Numbered from the stretch's first letter, positions 17,460-25,641 are shown. The stretch: 59,624 bases of DNA from an uncultured Clostridia bacterium (GCA_934130025.1 CAKOXG010000003.1:1-59624), one strand, 5' to 3'. The notes: generated from the letters alone by a model not told the origin. Numbers and translations: made by a program.

Positions 17460-17492
17460 AAATGGCAAAATCTTTGACTTTTGCCATTTTTT
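17460..17492 (+). terminator. Terminator of aspS-gatCAB, with the carD -35 box in its loop
   Basis: AAATGGCAAAA pairs with TTTTGCCATTT and runs into T6. The 8-base loop TCTTTGAC contains most of the -35 hexamer of the next promoter. Confidence 0.8.
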
Positions 17493-17502
17493 GTGATATA
17501 AT
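17474..17502 (+). promoter_or_regulatory. carD promoter nested in the gatB terminator
   Basis: TTGACT at 17474-17479 and TATAAT at 17497-17502 are spaced by 17 bases. The -35 lies in the terminator loop, so termination and initiation signals share DNA. Confidence 0.75.
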
Positions 17503-17574
17503 AGTAACGTAGTTTGAAGATGAAAAAACCTTTATAACTCTAAAAATATTATAATGTGAAAGGAGATAAATTAC

Positions 17575-18138
17575 ATGTTTAATGTAGGCGATAAAATCGT
17601 ATATCCTATGCACGGTGCAGGAACAATCGATGCTATAGAACAAAAAGATATCTTAGGAGAAAAGCAGGAATATTATATAATTAAAATGCCTGGTGAAGTA
17701 AAGGTTATGGTTCCAACAGCTAAGGCTAGCTCTATTGGTGTTAGAAGTGTAATAAATAAAGATGAAGCAGGAAAAGTACTTGAAGTACTTGAAGCTAATG
17801 AAACAGAAATGCCAAATAATTGGAATAAAAGATATAAAGAAAATATGGATAAAATGAAAACAGGGGATATATATGAAATTGCAGAAGTTGTAAGAAACTT
17901 AAGCTTCAAACAAAAAGAAAAAGGATTATCTACTGGCGAAAAGAAAATGCTAAACAATGCAAAACAAATATTAGTAAGCGAACTTGTTTTAGCAGAACAT
18001 GCTTCAGAAAATGAAGTAGAAAATTTAGTAGAAAACAAAATTAATTTATCGTTTGAAGAACATAGAAACATGGAATCACCTGTTGCAGGAAATATTGTAA
18101 GCAAATTTATTCCTTTTAATGAATCAAATAACGATTAG
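17575..18138 (+). CDS. carD: CarD/CdnL-type RNA polymerase-binding regulator
   Basis: Binds the RNA polymerase beta subunit and stabilises open complexes, especially at rRNA promoters. The N-terminal Tudor-like RNA polymerase-interacting domain is plain: 'FNVGDKIVYPMHGAGTIDAI' and 'YYIIKMP'. It is followed by a helical DNA-binding domain with 'RYKENMDKMKTGDIYEIAEV' and 'LSTGEKKMLNNAKQILV'. The last 25 residues are an extra tail beyond the usual CarD end. AAAGGAG precedes the ATG. It is monocistronic between two terminators. Confidence 0.93.
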   Translation: MFNVGDKIVYPMHGAGTIDAIEQKDILGEKQEYYIIKMPGEVKVMVPTAKASSIGVRSVINKDEAGKVLEVLEANETEMPNNWNKRYKENMDKMKTGDIYEIAEVVRNLSFKQKEKGLSTGEKKMLNNAKQILVSELVLAEHASENEVENLVENKINLSFEEHRNMESPVAGNIVSKFIPFNESNND

Positions 18139-18158
18139 AAAAATATAAAAGAAGAACG

Positions 18159-18206
18159 ATTGTTAGAAATTAAAATTAATACATTATTTTAATTTCTAAC
18201 AATTAT
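18159..18206 (+). terminator. Long hairpin terminator downstream of carD
   Basis: Perfect 18-bp inverted repeat (18159-18176 with 18186-18203), beginning ATTGTTAGAAATT, with a 9-base loop, followed by TATTTT. Confidence 0.65.
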
Positions 18207-18257
18207 TTTGGCTTCAACAAATAAGATTAGTTTACATATTGTTCGGTTAAAGAAGGA

Positions 18258-18285
18258 TTAACATATTTTATGTCGAATATATAAT
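18258..18285 (+). promoter_or_regulatory. Putative dnaG-rpoD promoter
   Basis: TTAACA at 18258-18263 and TATAAT at 18280-18285 with a 16-base spacer lie just before dnaG. Confidence 0.45.
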
Positions 18286-18306
18286 AATATAGAAAGGTAA
18301 TTTGAA

Positions 18307-20130
18307 ATGGCAAGATATAGTGATGAATTACTTGATGAAATAAAAAGTAAAAATGATATTTTGGATATTGTATCACAATATGTAGTTTTAAAAAGAACTG
18401 GTAGAAACTATATGGGATTATGTCCTTTCCATAAAGAGAAATCAGGCTCTTTTTGTGTATCCCCAGATAAACAAATATTTCATTGCTTTGGCTGTGGTGT
18501 AGGGGGAAATGTTTTTCATTTTATAAGTAAAATAGAAAACTTAAATTTTAAAGAAGCCGTTGAATTTTTAGCTTCAAGGGCTGGAATTGAATTACCTACA
18601 TCTGATAATTTTGAAGATGACAAACTTGCAAAATTGAAATCAAGAGTATATGAAGTTAATAAATGTGCAGCAGAATTTTATCATCAAAATTTATATAAGC
18701 CAACAGCAAAACCAGCACAGGAATATGTAAAAAAAAGACGATTAGATAATAAAACTTTAATAGCTTTTAAAATAGGATATTCTGGCAGGTTTAATGAGCT
18801 ATATCAGGAACTTAAAGCCAAAGGCTTTTCTGAAGAAGAAATACTTGCATCTTGTTTAGTAAATAAAAACCAAGATGGCAAATTTATAGATAGATTTAGA
18901 AATAGATTAATGTTTCCAATTGTGGATACACATGAAAGAGTTATTGCATTTGGTGGAAGAGTATTAGATAATAGTAAACCCAAATACATAAATTCACCTG
19001 AGGATATAGTTTACAGTAAGGGAAGACATTTATTTGCATTTAATATTGCAAGAAAATACGATCCGAAAACTATAATAATGGTTGAAGGGTATATGGATGC
19101 TGTTTCATTACACCAAAGGGGTATACATAATGCAGTGGCATCACTTGGCACAGCCTTAACAGAGGCTCAGGGGCGATTGCTAAGAAGAAGCTGCGAAAAA
19201 GTAATTATTGGATATGATGCAGATGGCGCAGGACAAGCTGCAACTTTGAGAGGATTAGAAATACTTAAAAATCTTGGATGTGATATAAGAATATTGCAGA
19301 TAGAAGGAGCAAAAGACCCAGATGAATTCGTGGTAAAATATGGTCCAGAAAGATTCCAAAAGTATGTCGATCAAGCTATATCGTTAGTAGAGTTTAAAGT
19401 AAAAATGTTAAAAAATCAACTTGATTTAGACAATGTGAATGATAAAATAAAATTTCTAAATGAGGTTGCAAAGATTTTATCTAAAGTCGAAAATAATATG
19501 GAAAGAGAAGTATATGTTGATAAAATCTCTCTTGAATATAAAGTCTCAAAAGATGCAATATATGCAGAGATAAATAAAATATTATATGCAAATAATAAAT
19601 CAGAAAAAAGACTAGAAAGAGATACCTCAAATTTAAGAACAGACAACAACAAAATAACTAATTCTATGCCAAAAGAACTGGAAATGATTGATGAAAAAAC
19701 CAAAAGAAGAGAGAAGCTTGTAATATATTTACTTGTAAATTATTCGGAGAAGGCTTTTGCAAAAATGAAGAATATATTCACAAATGATCTAATAAAAATA
19801 GAGACAAATAAAAAAATAATTAATAAATTGAATGAAGAATATGAAAAAGGCCATATTAATATAGAAAATATATTAGATTTATTTGAGGATGAACAAGAAA
19901 TAGTCAATTATTTATCAGAAATAATGTCTTATGATTTTGAAATATCAGATGTTGATAAATGTATAGAAGATATTCTTGTTACATATAGAAAAGAACTTTT
20001 AACAAAACAGAGAAATGAAATATTAAAGAAATTAGAAAATGCAAGAAACCAAAACTTAACAAATGAAGAAATAGTTAATTTAGAAAGTGACTTAAATAAT
20101 ATTATTATTAAATTAGCTAAGATAAAATAG
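18307..20130 (+). CDS. dnaG: DNA primase
   Basis: Synthesises RNA primers for replication. The 607 residues contain the N-terminal CHC2 zinc finger ('CPFHKEKSGSFCVSPDKQIFHCFGCG'-type spacing, ligands C-x2-H...C-x2-C), then the TOPRIM domain ('IMVEGYMDAVSLHQRG', 'SLGTALTEAQ', 'IIGYDADGAGQAA'). A divergent, highly charged C-terminal helicase-binding region ends the protein. The ribosome-binding site is GAAAGG. It is followed after 15 bases by rpoD, the standard Firmicute macromolecular-synthesis pair. Confidence 0.97.
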   Translation: MARYSDELLDEIKSKNDILDIVSQYVVLKRTGRNYMGLCPFHKEKSGSFCVSPDKQIFHCFGCGVGGNVFHFISKIENLNFKEAVEFLASRAGIELPTSDNFEDDKLAKLKSRVYEVNKCAAEFYHQNLYKPTAKPAQEYVKKRRLDNKTLIAFKIGYSGRFNELYQELKAKGFSEEEILASCLVNKNQDGKFIDRFRNRLMFPIVDTHERVIAFGGRVLDNSKPKYINSPEDIVYSKGRHLFAFNIARKYDPKTIIMVEGYMDAVSLHQRGIHNAVASLGTALTEAQGRLLRRSCEKVIIGYDADGAGQAATLRGLEILKNLGCDIRILQIEGAKDPDEFVVKYGPERFQKYVDQAISLVEFKVKMLKNQLDLDNVNDKIKFLNEVAKILSKVENNMEREVYVDKISLEYKVSKDAIYAEINKILYANNKSEKRLERDTSNLRTDNNKITNSMPKELEMIDEKTKRREKLVIYLLVNYSEKAFAKMKNIFTNDLIKIETNKKIINKLNEEYEKGHINIENILDLFEDEQEIVNYLSEIMSYDFEISDVDKCIEDILVTYRKELLTKQRNEILKKLENARNQNLTNEEIVNLESDLNNIIIKLAKIK

Positions 20131-20145
20131 GGAGGTTTATATTTA

Positions 20146-21348
20146 ATGAAAAAAGAAAACGAAGAAATAAAAGAAATAGAAGCAAAAAAAGTTAGCCCCA
20201 AAAAAAGCAAATTAGTCGAAGAAAGAATACAAGAAGGGAAAGAGCCTAAGCAAGAAAAAAAAGCTGTTACAGAAGAGGATTTAAAAAACATAATAAAAAA
20301 AGCAAAAGAAAAAGGCAAAATAACTTATGGGGAGCTTGCAAGTGAATTAGATAATGCAAATACAGATCAAATTGATAAAATATTTGATGCTTTTGAAGAC
20401 ATGGGCGTAAATGTTTTAAAAGATGATGATTTGGATATGGAAGAGCCTGATATTGAAGAATTAGAGGCTATGGAAGATATAAAAGTTGAAGACATAGACC
20501 TTACTAGCATGGATGGAATAAATATAGACGACCCAGTAAGAATGTATTTAAGAGAAATAGGAAGAATACCACTTTTATCTTATGACGAAGAATTAGAGCT
20601 TGCAAAGAAAGTTTTAGAGGGAGATGAAGAAGCAAAGCAAAAACTTGCAGAATCAAACTTGAGACTTGTTGTAAGCATTGCTAAAAAATATGTTGGAAGA
20701 GGTATGTTATTCTTAGATTTAATTCAAGAAGGTAATATGGGACTTATAAAGGCTGTAGAAAAATTTGACTACACAAAGGGTTACAAATTCAGCACATATG
20801 CTACTTGGTGGATCAGACAGGCAATAACAAGAGCAATAGCAGATCAAGCCAGAACAATAAGAATTCCTGTGCACATGGTAGAAACAATAAATAAATTAAT
20901 TCGTACATCAAGGCATTTATTACAGCAATTGGGAAGAGAGCCAACCCCTGAAGAAATAGCGCAAGAGATGGAAATACCTGTGGAGAAGGTAACAGAAATT
21001 CAAAAAATAGCACAAGACCCAGTATCATTAGAAACACCAATTGGAGAAGAAGATGATAGCCATTTAGGTGACTTTATACAAGATGACGAAAGCCCAGCTC
21101 CACAGGATGCGGCAGCTTATACACTACTAAGAGAACAACTAGAAGAAGTAATGAAAACATTAACACCAAGAGAAGCTAAGGTCTTAAAACTTAGATTTGG
21201 ACTTGAGGATGGTAAAACAAGAACACTTGAAGAAGTTGGTAAGGAATTTAATGTAACAAGAGAAAGAATTAGGCAAATAGAAGCAAAAGCATTAAGAAAA
21301 TTACGCCATCCAAGTAGAAGCAAGAAATTAAAAGATTACATGAATTAA
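20146..21348 (+). CDS. rpoD: Primary sigma factor (SigA/RpoD)
   Basis: Housekeeping sigma factor of 400 residues. It has a charged region 1.1, region 1.2 ('DDPVRMYLREIGRIPLLS'), region 2 ('SNLRLVVSIAKKYVGRGMLFLDLIQEGN', 'YKFSTYATWWIRQAITRAI'), region 3 and region 4.2 ('EVGKEFNVTRERIRQIEAKAL'). The consensus TTGACA/TATAAT promoters found throughout the window match its expected specificity. GGAGG precedes the start. It ends at a strong terminator. Confidence 0.98.
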   Translation: MKKENEEIKEIEAKKVSPKKSKLVEERIQEGKEPKQEKKAVTEEDLKNIIKKAKEKGKITYGELASELDNANTDQIDKIFDAFEDMGVNVLKDDDLDMEEPDIEELEAMEDIKVEDIDLTSMDGINIDDPVRMYLREIGRIPLLSYDEELELAKKVLEGDEEAKQKLAESNLRLVVSIAKKYVGRGMLFLDLIQEGNMGLIKAVEKFDYTKGYKFSTYATWWIRQAITRAIADQARTIRIPVHMVETINKLIRTSRHLLQQLGREPTPEEIAQEMEIPVEKVTEIQKIAQDPVSLETPIGEEDDSHLGDFIQDDESPAPQDAAAYTLLREQLEEVMKTLTPREAKVLKLRFGLEDGKTRTLEEVGKEFNVTRERIRQIEAKALRKLRHPSRSKKLKDYMN

Positions 21349-21350
21349 GA

Positions 21351-21374
21351 AAAGGAGCTATAGGGCTCCTTTTA
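21351..21374 (+). terminator. Rho-independent terminator of dnaG-rpoD
   Basis: AAAGGAGC / GCTCCTTT with a 6-base loop and a T-tract, immediately after the rpoD stop codon. Confidence 0.85.
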
Positions 21375-21385
21375 TATATTTCTGT

Positions 21386-21403
21386 TAGCGATGAGTGGAT
21401 TCG
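21386..21403 (+). repeat. 18-bp duplicate of the tRNA-Met 3' end
   Basis: TAGCGATGAGTGGATTCG here is identical to 21491-21508, which is the acceptor/T-arm end of the tRNA gene on the other strand. The next 40 bases are clearly richer in G+C than the surroundings and contain an AGTGG...CCACT inverted pair. It looks like a relic attachment site or a broken tRNA copy. Confidence 0.7.
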
Positions 21404-21440
21404 TCGAGCCGCGTCGGGAAAAGTGCCCACTGAATGATTG

Positions 21441-21478
21441 GCAAAAATAAAACAAAACTATAGCATTTAAGCTATAGT
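21441..21478 (-). terminator. Terminator of the tRNA-Met gene
   Basis: Read on the minus strand, ACTATAGC pairs with GCTATAGT across a 6-base loop and is followed by TTTTGTTTTATTTTT. It lies 10 bases beyond the tRNA 3' end. Confidence 0.75.
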
Positions 21479-21487
21479 CTTTGTTAT

Positions 21488-21564
21488 TGGTAGCGATGAG
21501 TGGATTCGAACCGCTGACCTAACGGGTATGAACCGTTTGCTCTAGCCAACTGAGCTACATCGCC
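21488..21564 (-). tRNA. tRNA-Met(CAT), elongator type
   Basis: On the minus strand the 77 bases fold as a cloverleaf: acceptor GGCGATG/CATCGCT (G1-U72 wobble), D arm with GCTC/GAGC and AGTTGGCTA loop, anticodon stem AACGG/CCGTT with loop TTCATAC (anticodon CAT), TTCGAAT T-loop, and encoded CCA. The body resembles elongator tRNA-Met rather than initiator, which would have three G-C pairs next to the anticodon loop. The T-stem AGCGG/CCACT has one C-A mismatch (51-63). It has its own promoter and terminator. Confidence 0.93.
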
Positions 21565-21597
21565 ATTTTTTATATTTTATTAAAGAAGACAAATATT

Positions 21598-21640
21598 ATT
21601 ATAAATGGTAATTGCAATTTTGTCAAGCAAAATTGCAATT
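21598..21640 (-). promoter_or_regulatory. tRNA-Met promoter whose -35 lies in a hairpin loop
   Basis: On the minus strand TTGACA (21626-21621) and TATAAT (21603-21598) are spaced by 17 bases. A perfect 13-bp inverted repeat (21610-21622 with 21628-21640) places the -35 across the loop. It probably doubles as terminator for the upstream minus-strand pair. Confidence 0.75.
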
Positions 21641-21712
21641 TAGGTTAAAAATTTTCAATTGAGCACATGACAGAATGAACATGAATATATAAATTATTAT
21701 ATAATTTATATA

Positions 21713-22021
21713 TTAGTGTTCTAAGTCTTGCTCTTGATCTTTTTTTATTTTTTTAGAGATGACTTCTTGATTTTTTAAAGCAGATTCTCTTGTGCTATTT
21801 TCTGATTGTGTTTTTTGTGGCTTCAAAGTTTTACTATTTGGTTTATTTATATAAGGTTCTTTTAAAGGTTTTATAAAATTTTTTACCCAATCTTTTGATT
21901 TTTGTTCCTCAGATTTTTCAATAGAAGGTGTAGCTTGAAGATTTGTAGGTAAATCATTGATAGAAAGATTCTGAACGTCACCTTCATTCATTAAATATTT
22001 TATAAATTGAATAAGATTCAT
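21713..22021 (-). CDS. Unknown hydrophilic protein, 102 residues
   Basis: No family recognised. It opens with a short amphipathic stretch (MNLIQFIKYLMNEGDVQNL), followed by a Lys/Glu/Gln-rich, probably disordered remainder including 'WVKNFIKPLKEPYINKP'. The frame opens 23 codons earlier, but AGAGGTG just before the ATG at 22021 supports this start. It sits 72 bases downstream of another small gene on the same strand, so the two may form one transcript. ylbJ lies further upstream; a sporulation link is only a guess from position. Confidence 0.55.
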   Translation of the reverse strand: MNLIQFIKYLMNEGDVQNLSINDLPTNLQATPSIEKSEEQKSKDWVKNFIKPLKEPYINKPNSKTLKPQKTQSENSTRESALKNQEVISKKIKKDQEQDLEH

Positions 22022-22093
22022 TTTTTCACCTCTGATTATATTTGTAACAATTATTAACACAAGTATATCACATAATCTTAGGAAAATCAATAC

Positions 22094-22429
22094 TTATTCA
22101 ATTCTTCTACCGTTTTCTCGTTGGAAATCTTTGCTATTTTCTGGTTTTGATGATAATTTTTCATATTCTTTGCATTTTATTTTGTAGTCCATTTGCATAG
22201 CTAAATAGCGATAGTACATATAGGCTTGTTCATATTGAAATAAAGGGTTAAACATCGCCGGAGTTTCGAATCCATTTTGGCAACCATATGGTGGGGGATA
22301 TGTAGAATTGGATTGCTGAGAACCTGGTGGAATTGAACCTGCAGCATTAAAATCGTTGCCGTACATATTCATAGTGTCCTGAAAAAATGGTGGTACGCTG
22401 TAATAATTAGAATCTATATTTTTATCCAT
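22094..22429 (-). CDS. Unknown Pro/Tyr/Asn-rich protein, 111 residues
   Basis: No family recognised. The first half is rich in Tyr, Asn, Pro and Ser ('NYYSVPPFFQDTMNMYG', 'GSIPPGSQQSNSTYPPPYG'), a composition seen in coat-like or structural proteins. The second half is helical with 'YEQAYMYYRYLAMQMDYKIK'. There is no signal peptide or membrane span. The frame opens 14 codons earlier, but AAGGA 9 bases before the ATG at 22429 favours this start. It is transcribed towards the 102-residue gene. Confidence 0.55.
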   Translation of the reverse strand: MDKNIDSNYYSVPPFFQDTMNMYGNDFNAAGSIPPGSQQSNSTYPPPYGCQNGFETPAMFNPLFQYEQAYMYYRYLAMQMDYKIKCKEYEKLSSKPENSKDFQRENGRRIE

Positions 22430-22533
22430 AAGTAAAATCCTTACATAAATATATTTACAATCTTTTTGCATACAATATTACATTAAATAAAATGATTGTA
22501 TAAGAAAATTTAATGTAGATTATTAAATTTTTT

Positions 22534-23607
22534 TCATAAATTAAAATTCAAAAAGGGGAAAAACGAAATGAAGCAATATGTGTAAAATGCTGCAATAAGC
22601 CCTTGAAACATTTTCCAGAGAAAATATTTTTTTATTGATAGTTGAGCTTTTGAGGTGATGCTTAATACTTGTAGCATTACAGATATTCCTCCAAACCCTA
22701 GTAAAAAAGCACAAATAGTGATATTAGTGGAAAGGTTTTTTGTTGCAATTTTTGAAACGGCAAAAATTCCATTTGTTAGCTCTAATATACCGGAGATTAT
22801 TGGGGATGAAAAGGCAGATGGTATATGTAATAGTTTTAATATAGGGGATATAATATTAGAAAGTAGTATTAGAACTCTTCCTTTTGATAGTATGGAAAGT
22901 ATAACTGAGAATAACACAACAAAACCGCCAATTATGATTAGCGTTTTACTCGATTCGATTATAGCTGTAGAAAGTACTTCACCCAAACTTGAAAAAGTAA
23001 TGAATTTATTTTTGAAAGCAGGAGTGGTTGATGTATTATGAATATTAGTTGTAGGTGAATTTTTTATTTTAGATATTATTCCAAGAATAACACCAATACT
23101 TATTGCAGACAGAATATGAGTGATTAGTAATAAAAAACCAATTGAGGTGTTTGAAAAAAGAGTAACTCCAACGGTTCCAATTATGAATAATGGGCCAGAA
23201 TTGTTTGTGAAACAGAGCATTCTTTCAGCTTCAGCTTTAGTACATTTATTGTTTATTTTTAATTCAGAGACAATTTTTGCTCCAATTGGGTATCCACTAA
23301 TTAGCCCAATTATGAAAGCATAAGCTGCATCTCCTGGTACATTAAACAATGGACGCATGAATTTATTGCTTTTTTTGCTAATGTATGTAACAATTGGTGT
23401 ATAAGATAACAAATTTGTAGCAATTAAGAATGGAAAAAGGCTTGGAATTACATTGTTAGCCCATAGTTTTAATCCATTCCTTGCAGCCAGAAGATTGCTA
23501 CTAGAAAATAAAATAAGTCCAATTATAAATAAAATTAAAATGATATTTAATAAATTTTTTCTTAGTGAAAAAGAAAAAATCATGGGTTTATAAATTCTAG
23601 CCAACAC
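22534..23607 (-). CDS. ylbJ: Sporulation integral membrane protein YlbJ (SpoVV)
   Basis: Multi-pass membrane protein with the nucleoside-recognition (Gate) fold. In Bacillus it is the outer forespore membrane channel needed to move dipicolinic acid into the spore. Diagnostic stretches are 'LWANNVIPSLFPFLIATNLL', 'GLISGYPIGAKIVSELK', 'AERMLCFTNNSGPLFIIG' and 'LGFGGISVMLQVLSI'. About 357 residues and roughly eight membrane segments fit the family. The start is GTG, with AAAGGAG 5 bases upstream; a TTG one codon later is also possible. It is one of three sporulation genes in the window, supporting an endospore former. Confidence 0.88.
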   Translation of the reverse strand: MLARIYKPMIFSFSLRKNLLNIILILFIIGLILFSSSNLLAARNGLKLWANNVIPSLFPFLIATNLLSYTPIVTYISKKSNKFMRPLFNVPGDAAYAFIIGLISGYPIGAKIVSELKINNKCTKAEAERMLCFTNNSGPLFIIGTVGVTLFSNTSIGFLLLITHILSAISIGVILGIISKIKNSPTTNIHNTSTTPAFKNKFITFSSLGEVLSTAIIESSKTLIIIGGFVVLFSVILSILSKGRVLILLSNIISPILKLLHIPSAFSSPIISGILELTNGIFAVSKIATKNLSTNITICAFLLGFGGISVMLQVLSITSKAQLSIKKYFLWKMFQGLIAAFYTYCFISFFPFLNFNL

Positions 23608-23959
23608 TCATTCTCCTTTAACTTTTTTTAAAAATATATTCAAAGCGTGTTAAAGTTATTCGTATATATATCTAAGAAAAATATATTAAAAGTACTAACA
23701 AAATATATAATAAAGGTAACCCATTTAAACGGGAATTTAATTTCATGCCAAAGAGCTAATTTTTAAGGTCAATTGAAAAAGTAAAGTTTATTTGAAAAAA
23801 GTAAATTTTTATTACCGAGAAAAAACCAATTTTTAAATTGAGTTATATTAATTTGAGTTATATTAGTTATGGTTGATTATTCTTACTTTTTATGTTATTA
23901 TTAGATGAGTAATTGTGGAAGGGGAAAGCGCGCTAATTTTAAAGTGCGTAAGTTAGAAA
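23608..23959. other. 352-base AT-rich divergent intergenic region with direct repeats
   Basis: No gene was found here. It separates the divergent ylbJ and permease genes. TTGAGTTATATTA occurs twice, at 23838-23850 and 23853-23865 (15-base period). TTGAAAAA-GTAAA is also repeated around 23775-23805. These may be operators for the permease gene, but no known box was recognised. A short GC-richer hairpin-like patch (GGGGAAAGCGCGC) lies near 23921. Confidence 0.4.
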
Positions 23960-24817
23960 ATGTTAGATATTGTAAAAGATACACTTTTTGATGCAATAAA
24001 ACTATTGCCATTTTTATTTATAACATATTTGTTAATGGAATACTTGGAGCATAAAACTGGAGATAAAACTAAAAATATTGTAGAAAAATCGGGAAAGCTT
24101 GGGCCTTTATTTGGAGGAGTATTGGGGATATTTCCGCAGTGTGGATTTTCCGCAGCAGCAGCCAATTTATATTCTGGAAAAATTGTAACACTGGGTACAT
24201 TAATTGCTGTTTTTTTATCTACATCAGATGAAATGTTACCAATATTAATTTCAGAGGCTGCACCTATTAATTTAATAATAAAAATATTGCTTATAAAATT
24301 AGCACTTGGTATATTATTTGGTTTTATAATAGATGCGATTTATGGAGTAATAACAAATAGAAAAAAACAAGAAGACGCAAAAGAGGCTATTGCTCACATG
24401 TGTGACCATGAACATTGTGATTGTGACCATGAAGGCATAATAAAATCTTCAATTAAACATACGTTGAATATTCTATTATTTATAATTGTAATAACATTTA
24501 TCATTAATGTGTTAATTCACTTTATTGGAGAAGAAAAAATAGCAAATGCTATTGCAAGTGTGCCTATAGTCGGAGTTTTAATATCAGGATTATTTGGTCT
24601 AATTCCAAATTGTGCTGGGTCTGTAATTATAACAGAACTATATCTATCTAAACTAATTACTTTTGGCTCAATGATTGCAGGTTTACTTGTTGGGTCAGGA
24701 ATAGGGCTACTTGTTTTATTTAAATCAAATAAAAACATAAAAGAAAACTTAAAAATTACATTATTGCTCTACTTAATAGGTATTATTTCTGGAATTGTAA
24801 TTGATTTAATAATATAA
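23960..24817 (+). CDS. ArsP_2-type putative heavy-metal/arsenic permease
   Basis: A 285-residue membrane protein built as two related halves. The first carries 'GGVLGIFPQCGFSAAAANLYSGKIVTLGTL' in pieces, the second 'GLFGLIPNCAGSVIITELYLSKLITFGSM'-like sequence; the shared pattern is G-x-F/I-P-x-C. This matches the PF11449 (ArsP_2, 10-TM heavy-metal exporter) pattern, also annotated as a manganese transporter in some genomes. The cytoplasmic loop between halves holds a His/Cys cluster, 'HMCDHEHCDCDHE', likely a metal-binding site. The ribosome-binding site is weak. The transported ion is not determined. Confidence 0.8.
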   Translation: MLDIVKDTLFDAIKLLPFLFITYLLMEYLEHKTGDKTKNIVEKSGKLGPLFGGVLGIFPQCGFSAAAANLYSGKIVTLGTLIAVFLSTSDEMLPILISEAAPINLIIKILLIKLALGILFGFIIDAIYGVITNRKKQEDAKEAIAHMCDHEHCDCDHEGIIKSSIKHTLNILLFIIVITFIINVLIHFIGEEKIANAIASVPIVGVLISGLFGLIPNCAGSVIITELYLSKLITFGSMIAGLLVGSGIGLLVLFKSNKNIKENLKITLLLYLIGIISGIVIDLII

Positions 24818-24821
24818 AAAT

Positions 24822-24862
24822 AAAAAATCATTGAATTTACATACGTAGTTCAATGATTTTTT
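24822..24862. terminator. Bidirectional terminator between the permease and pflA
   Basis: AAAAAATCATTGAA (24822-24835) pairs with TTCAATGATTTTTT (24849-24862), giving T-tracts on both strands between convergent genes. Confidence 0.85.
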
Positions 24863-24865
24863 ATT

Positions 24866-25618
24866 TTAGTTAAGTCCTAATATTTTTTTGGCTCGCTGAA
24901 CATCTTCATCATTTGCCACTCTAATTCCCTCTAAAGGATATTTCAACCCAAGATTAATCCATTTGAATTTTCCCATATCATGATATGGAAGAATTTCAAC
25001 CTTGTCCACAGTTTTTAGTGTTGATAGAAAATCTTTTAATTTTATTAAATCTTCTTCTTTATCAGTGTAACCTGGTACTAGAACTTGCCTAATCCACATG
25101 TGGGTGCCGTTTTGGCTCAAATATTTAGCAAATTCTAATTCCTTTTGATTCGACACACCAGTTAAATCTTTACATATTTCATCATTAATACATTTTATAT
25201 CAAGCAAAAATAAATCTGTTAGGTCAATTAATTCTTTAATTTTTGGAGTTAAATAGAACACCCCAGATGTATCTATAGCTGTATGGTAGCCCTTCTTTTT
25301 TAATTGCTTAAACAGAGCTATAAGAAAATCAAGGTGGAGTAGAGGTTCGCCACCACTTACAGTAACGCCACCTCCAGATGGTACAATATAATTTTTATAT
25401 CTCTCTATTTTTTGAACAATATCCTTAACAGTGTAAAGTGTTCCACCTTGATGACTCCAGGTATCTCTATTTTGACAATACTTACATTGAAGATTACATC
25501 CCTGAGTAAATATTACAAACCTAATACCAGGGCCATCAACCGCACCAAAAGTCTCAAATGAATGAATTTGGCAGGTAATATCCAGTTCGGAATTTGTTTC
25601 TTTAGAAAGTTCCATCAA
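24866..25618 (-). CDS. pflA: Pyruvate formate-lyase activating enzyme
   Basis: Radical SAM enzyme that installs the glycyl radical on PflB. The CxxxCxxC cluster motif reads 'GCNLQCKYCQNRDTW', preceded by 'GPGIRFVIFTQGC' and followed by 'GGGVTVSGGEPLLH'. The 250 residues match the family. It lies 23 bases downstream of pflB on the same strand, so the two are cotranscribed. The start ATG is doubled (MM); the ribosome-binding site AGGAG lies just upstream. Confidence 0.96.
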   Translation of the reverse strand: MMELSKETNSELDITCQIHSFETFGAVDGPGIRFVIFTQGCNLQCKYCQNRDTWSHQGGTLYTVKDIVQKIERYKNYIVPSGGGVTVSGGEPLLHLDFLIALFKQLKKKGYHTAIDTSGVFYLTPKIKELIDLTDLFLLDIKCINDEICKDLTGVSNQKELEFAKYLSQNGTHMWIRQVLVPGYTDKEEDLIKLKDFLSTLKTVDKVEILPYHDMGKFKWINLGLKYPLEGIRVANDEDVQRAKKILGLN

Positions 25619-25641
25619 AAATAATACACTCCTTTACAAAA

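Noticed and set aside
22655..23323. Plus-strand ORFs of 128 and 67 codons across ylbJ.
   Set aside because: They are antisense shadows of a clear YlbJ family gene and lack ribosome-binding sites.
23914..23959. Possible yybP-ykoY (manganese) riboswitch before the ArsP_2 permease.
   Set aside because: The GGGGAAAGCGCGC patch superficially recalls it, but the conserved core elements and paired stems of that riboswitch were not found.
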